Source of the DNA: Marinobacter halotolerans | GTDB taxonomy: Bacteria; Pseudomonadota; Gammaproteobacteria; Pseudomonadales; Oleiphilaceae | DNA length: 64,000 nucleotides | NCBI RefSeq assembly: GCF_008795985.1 | Contig: NZ_VMHP01000001.1 | Span: forward strand, 496,001 to 560,000 | Direction of reading: 5' to 3' | Shown here: positions 60,750-64,000 of the stretch, piece after piece | Numbering within the stretch: the first letter of the stretch is position 1 | Layout: the number at the start of each line of letters is the position of its first letter | Notes under the pieces: model-generated | Seen by the model: only the letters and a program-made list of their open reading frames with translations | The model's database searches: none | What the model was told of the DNA's origin: nothing | Translations under genes and position numbers: made by a program

Positions 60750-61643
60750 ATGAAACTCAACCCGTTCAATACCCGAATCGGCCTCGCTCTGGGCGGCGGT
60801 GCGGCCAAGGGTATCGCCCACATTGGCGTGCTGAAAGCGTTCGAAGAGGAACAGATCAAGGTTCATTGCATCTCGGGCACCAGCGCAGGCGCGTTGATCG
60901 CAAGCTATTACGCCTTCGGGCGCCCGGCGGAATCCATCCTCTCCATTTGCTCGACGCTGAACCTCTCGAAAATTATCAACTTTACCTTTGAGCGAGGTGG
61001 GCTTTTCAGTACCGATGCCATTCGTGAGATGATCCTGCGGGACCTGGGGGATGTAAGAATCGAGGACGCCAGTATTCCGCTGGCGATTTGCGCAACGGAT
61101 ATCGAAACCGGCGAGCAACTTATTTTCCGGGAAGGCAATCTGGCGGAGGTCGTGTGTGCCTCCATGGCGGTACCCGGCCTGTTTGTGCCGGTAGAGATCG
61201 ATGGGCGGATATTGGTGGACGGTGGGCTGGTTGAAAACGTCCCCATTTCACCATTGGCGAAGATGGGCGCGGGCATCACAATCGCGGTGGATCTCAGCCA
61301 TGTGGGCCGTTACCCGAAGCCGGAAAACACGTTCGATGTTATCGCCAACGCCATCAACATCGGCATCGACTTTAACACCCGCAAGCAGCTGAAAACCGCT
61401 GACATCGCGGTGCCGCTGGATTTGAGTGACTACAGCCTCACCAACAACGCCGATCGTGTGGAAGAGCTGTACCGGGAAGGCTACATTCCGATGAAGAAAA
61501 AGATCCAGCGCCTGCTGTGGTACAAGCGGATCAATGTAGTTATTCACCTGTTGCAGGCGGCGGGAAAATTACTGCCTCTCAAAGTGCCCGAGATTATCAA
61601 AGATCTTAAGCAGCACGCTTTTTCGGCCCGCAAGCGGGGCTGA
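60750..61643 (+). CDS. Patatin-like phospholipase (RssA-type)
   Basis: A 297-residue serine lipase of the patatin class. It has the oxyanion motif LALGGGAAKGIAHIG, the nucleophile in ISGTSAGALIAS and the dyad Asp in LVDGGLVENVP, so it appears catalytic. No signal peptide, so it likely acts on phospholipids or acyl esters in the cytoplasm or at the inner membrane face. It starts 88 bases after the divergent DUF1330 remnant. Confidence 0.92.
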   Translation: MKLNPFNTRIGLALGGGAAKGIAHIGVLKAFEEEQIKVHCISGTSAGALIASYYAFGRPAESILSICSTLNLSKIINFTFERGGLFSTDAIREMILRDLGDVRIEDASIPLAICATDIETGEQLIFREGNLAEVVCASMAVPGLFVPVEIDGRILVDGGLVENVPISPLAKMGAGITIAVDLSHVGRYPKPENTFDVIANAINIGIDFNTRKQLKTADIAVPLDLSDYSLTNNADRVEELYREGYIPMKKKIQRLLWYKRINVVIHLLQAAGKLLPLKVPEIIKDLKQHAFSARKRG

Positions 61644-61657
61644 TAGCGCTGGCGAGA

Positions 61658-61676
61658 GCCCGGGCGCGGCCCGGGC
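61658..61676. terminator. GC-rich hairpin after the patatin gene
   Basis: GCCCGGGC at 61658-61665 and again at 61669-61676 can form a perfect 8-bp stem with a three-base loop. It lies between convergent genes. No T-run follows on either strand, so intrinsic termination is uncertain. Confidence 0.35.
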
Positions 61677-61684
61677 CCCTCTGA

Positions 61685-61978
61685 TTACTTCTTCTTGGCC
61701 TTGTCCGGTCCGATCAGATCAGACAGCTGTTTGCGAAGCGAATCCACGTTGTCCTCACTGCTCTTTTTCATTTCGTCCAGCTTTTTGCGGCCTTCAGAGA
61801 TTCTGTCCTGCAGTGAGCGCACCGCGTCAGACCCTGTCTGCTGGATGTCTGCGCCTGCCTTTTCGTTCCTCGCTTCCGCTGCTTTAGCCTTTGCTCTGGC
61901 TTTCTGGGCGTCAGCCTCTTTTTCCCATTCATCCAGTTGGGCTTCGGCTTTTTTGATCAATTCGTCTTTCAAGGACAT
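61685..61978 (-). CDS. Highly charged coiled-coil protein, unknown function
   Basis: A 97-residue soluble protein composed almost wholly of Lys, Glu, Ala, Asp and Gln (MSLKDELIKKAEAQLDEWEK, then KARAKAKAAEARNEKAG). Heptad-like spacing of Leu and Ala predicts a long coiled coil, and it ends in DKAKKK. Similar small coiled-coil proteins are common and mostly unstudied. It stands between two hairpins and the yqeY gene on the same strand. Confidence 0.7.
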   Translation of the reverse strand: MSLKDELIKKAEAQLDEWEKEADAQKARAKAKAAEARNEKAGADIQQTGSDAVRSLQDRISEGRKKLDEMKKSSEDNVDSLRKQLSDLIGPDKAKKK

Positions 61979-62086
61979 ATTCAGCCCTCCTTTGCCAGTT
62001 TTATGAATCAGACACTTTTCTTGGTCGGGATGCAGCCCGCTAAAAACAACCCAGGTTAATAAATGGAAACCTGGCCCCGGCGCTAT

Positions 62087-62542
62087 TCAGCCTGCCAGCG
62101 CCGACCGCACTTTTTTGCTCAGGTGACCCATATCGACCTTACCCAGAACCTGTGGCTTCAGATCATTCATCACTTTACCCATGTCCTGCATACCCTGGGC
62201 ATCGGTAGCACTGATAGACGCACGGATCAGGGCATCGAGATCGTCCTCGCTCAGGGCAGCGGGCATGAACTCCTCGATAATCACCATTTCCGCCCGCTCT
62301 TTGTCGCCCAGTTCCTCACGGCCGGCATCATCGTACTGGCTGGCGGCATCGCGGCGCTGCTTCAGCATTTTGTCCAGCACCTTCAGAACGTCTTCGTCGC
62401 TCAGATCCCGGCGCTCATCAATCTCGATCTGCTTGACTGCCGACTGGGCCATACGAAGTGTGACAAGTCGGGTTTTATCCCTTTCACGCATCGCGTTTTT
62501 AACGGCGGTTGCCAGTTGTTCCTTGAGCGATGTATCCGACAT
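62087..62542 (-). CDS. yqeY: GatB/YqeY-domain protein
   Basis: A 151-residue protein from ATG 62542, with GGAGG six bases upstream; the frame is open to 62734 but overlaps the divergent aldolase gene there. The YqeY pattern is complete: KNAMRERDKTRLVTLRMAQS, QRRDAASQYDDAGREELGDK and VIIEEFMPAALSEDDLDALI. The domain resembles the tRNA-binding tail of GatB, but the role of free YqeY is not settled. It is often next to rpsU and dnaG; here it is not. Confidence 0.92.
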   Translation of the reverse strand: MSDTSLKEQLATAVKNAMRERDKTRLVTLRMAQSAVKQIEIDERRDLSDEDVLKVLDKMLKQRRDAASQYDDAGREELGDKERAEMVIIEEFMPAALSEDDLDALIRASISATDAQGMQDMGKVMNDLKPQVLGKVDMGHLSKKVRSALAG

Positions 62543-62675
62543 TGATGACCTCCTGATCTGTGGATTTCTATACCGTTTATGGGGATGGAATAATGAAAAT
62601 ACAAAGGGGTACAGATTACCAGGATGTAGTCTGTAGAATGAGACCATACCGATTTTTTCACCAGGCACCAGCACC

Positions 62676-63686
62676 ATGATCGATTTCCGCAGCGACACCG
62701 TCACCCGCCCTACCCCCGCCATGCGCGAAGCCATTTCCCATGCCGAGGTGGGCGACGACGTCTACGGCGACGACCCGACTATCAACAGTTTGCAGGCCTA
62801 TGCTGCCGAGCGGCTGGGTTTTGAAGCAGCGCTGTTTACCGCTACCGGCACCCAGGCCAACCTGCTGGCAATCATGGCCCACTGTGGCCGGGGCGATGAG
62901 TACCTCTGCGGCCAGTCGGCCCACAACTATCGCTATGAGGGTGGAGGCGCAGCCGTGCTGGGCAGCGTGCAGCCACAACCGATTGTGAACGAAGCCGACG
63001 GCAGCATTGACCTGGACAAAGCCAGGGCCGCCATCAAGGCGGACGACTTCCATTTTGCGGTCACCCGACTGCTTTCGCTGGAAAACACTATCGGTGGCAA
63101 AGTGCTGTCGCTGGACTACCAGCGCCGGGCCCGAAATTTCTGCGATGAGCACAACCTTCTGCTGCACCTGGATGGAGCCCGGGTATTCAATGCGGCGGTG
63201 AAATCAGGTTGCGACGTCAGAGAGATAACAAAGCACTACGATTCCGTCAGCGTGTGCCTGTCGAAAGGATTGGGAGCGCCGGTAGGTTCATTGCTGCTGG
63301 GCTCAAAGGCCTTTATAGCCCGGGCAATCAGGCTGCGAAAAATGGTCGGCGGCGGCATGCGCCAGGCAGGCATTCTTGCCGCTGCCGGACGAATCGCGCT
63401 GGAGGAAGGGCCCCTGCGACTTGAAGAAGACCATGAAAACGCTGGCTATCTCAGCGCCGGACTGGCCGACATTGAACAACTCGAAATCGACCCCGCCCAC
63501 ACACAGACCAACATCGTTTATGCCCGCTGCCTGCAGGGCAAAGCTTCACAACTGAGGGACTACCTGGCGAGCCAGGGTATCCTGATCACCGCAGGAAACC
63601 CCATCCGCTTCGTGACCCACCGGGACGTAAGCCGGCAGGATGTGGACACCCTGCTTGAAGCAATAACAAGCTTTTACCAATCCTGA
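62676..63686 (+). CDS. ltaE: Low-specificity L-threonine aldolase
   Basis: A 336-residue PLP enzyme that cleaves L-threonine or L-allo-threonine to glycine and acetaldehyde. Marks are MIDFRSDTVTRPTPAMREA at the start, GDDVYGDDPT, FTATGTQANLLAIMAHCGRG and the PLP-binding Lys in VSVCLSKGLGAPVGSLLLG. Length and pattern match LtaE. It is divergent from yqeY across a 133-base gap. Confidence 0.94.
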   Translation: MIDFRSDTVTRPTPAMREAISHAEVGDDVYGDDPTINSLQAYAAERLGFEAALFTATGTQANLLAIMAHCGRGDEYLCGQSAHNYRYEGGGAAVLGSVQPQPIVNEADGSIDLDKARAAIKADDFHFAVTRLLSLENTIGGKVLSLDYQRRARNFCDEHNLLLHLDGARVFNAAVKSGCDVREITKHYDSVSVCLSKGLGAPVGSLLLGSKAFIARAIRLRKMVGGGMRQAGILAAAGRIALEEGPLRLEEDHENAGYLSAGLADIEQLEIDPAHTQTNIVYARCLQGKASQLRDYLASQGILITAGNPIRFVTHRDVSRQDVDTLLEAITSFYQS

Positions 63687-63757
63687 CTGGGGTGAACCAA
63701 AACGGCTTTTAGCACCTACACTGCTTAACTGCCTATTTTTCCCAACGGAGTCACCCC

Positions 63758-64000
63758 ATGATTACGGTCCATCACCTGAACAACTCCCGCTCACAACGCG
63801 TTCTCTGGATGTTGGAAGAGCTGGGCGTGCCCTACGAGATCCAACGCTACGAGCGCGATCCGCAAACCATGCTTGCGCCGGCGAGTCTTAAAAAGGTCCA
63901 CCCGCTGGGCAAATCGCCGGTCATCACCGACGGTGAACTGGTAGTCGCCGAATCCGGAGCTATTATTGAGTATCTGGCCCAGACTTACGGAAAAGACACC
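63758..64000 (+). CDS. Glutathione S-transferase, N-terminal part (runs off the window)
   Basis: The first 81 codons of a GST. ATG 63758 follows CGGAG by seven bases. The thioredoxin-fold half is clear: MITVHHLNNSRSQRVLWMLE, then KKVHPLGKSPVITDGELVV and ESGAIIEYLAQTYG, which holds the glutathione-binding Glu-Ser. The start Ser in NNSRSQR is the likely activating residue. The C-terminal helical domain lies beyond base 64000. Confidence 0.92.
   Translation, partial: MITVHHLNNSRSQRVLWMLEELGVPYEIQRYERDPQTMLAPASLKKVHPLGKSPVITDGELVVAESGAIIEYLAQTYGKDT

Noticed and set aside
1..64000. tRNA, rRNA, CRISPR arrays, insertion sequences, integrases, toxin-antitoxin or known defence genes
   Set aside because: I looked for cloverleaf-like segments, regularly spaced repeats, transposase or integrase motifs and typical defence domains and saw none. 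Small RNAs and riboswitches cannot be excluded by eye.

Overview
The window reads as a chromosomal segment of a free-living marine gammaproteobacterium, most like Marinobacter. This is inferred from gene content and protein style: a secreted alkyl sulfatase, a PEP-CTERM/THxN protein, GGDEF/EAL proteins, a che2-like chemosensory operon, gamma-glutamylputrescine genes, and small DUF2721, DUF2784, DUF3096 and DUF4112 proteins. Coding density is high. I see no tRNA, rRNA, CRISPR array, insertion sequence or phage gene, and no gene-free stretch longer than 300 bases. Both ends cut genes: the 3' end of an unknown gene at base 1 and the 5' part of a glutathione S-transferase at base 64000.

Region 1 (0-7 kb): a repeat-rich lipoprotein with a small secreted partner; a NarL-type response regulator facing a membrane histidine kinase tail to tail; and a porin. 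Region 2 (7-17 kb): a LysR regulator divergent from the porin, then a seven-gene plus-strand operon holding a dipeptide-type ABC importer (binding protein, two permeases, fused double ATPase), a lipoprotein alpha/beta hydrolase, a cytoplasmic alpha/beta hydrolase and a fumarase/adenylosuccinate-lyase superfamily enzyme. I read this as an uptake-and-catabolism locus for one unidentified substrate, with the LysR protein and the porin as likely members. Region 3 (17-38 kb) is mixed housekeeping and accessory content: crotonase, zinc metallopeptidase, a PEP-CTERM protein behind a sigma-54-like promoter, alkyl sulfatase, NlpC/P60 peptidase, homocysteine methyltransferase-like protein, quinone oxidoreductase, a racemase-fold protein lacking its cysteines, RNase Z, a GAF-GGDEF-EAL protein, transporters and several small membrane proteins.

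Region 4 (38-43 kb) holds three polyamine-catabolism-type genes: a PuuA-like glutamine synthetase homologue, a PuuC-like aldehyde dehydrogenase on the opposite strand, and a PuuB-like oxidase. A recurring ATATAGG-centred sequence sits in their upstream regions and ahead of an MFS gene at 33.8 kb. Region 5 (43-55.4 kb) is a signalling block: MCP-CheY-STAS-CheA-MCP-CheW-CheR-CheD-CheB, mostly with 4-base start/stop overlaps, followed by a PAS histidine kinase, its NarL-type regulator and an EAL protein. It resembles the che2/F7-type chemosensory clusters of Pseudomonas and Vibrio with an added STAS protein. Region 6 (55.4-64 kb) carries an NDUFA9-like epimerase, an MFS transporter with an acidic tail, three small genes including a minimal 2-oxoglutarate-oxygenase-like protein, a minus-strand VWA / J-domain / small membrane protein / rhodanese operon headed by a probable DUF1330 remnant, a patatin, YqeY, threonine aldolase and the GST fragment.

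Several proteins keep a fold but have lost or altered catalytic residues: a racemase without cysteines, a LOV-like PAS without its cysteine, two GGDEF domains without the signature, a zinc ribbon with half its cysteines, and an HDxxH in place of HExxH. All family assignments come from reading motifs in the sequence, without database searches.
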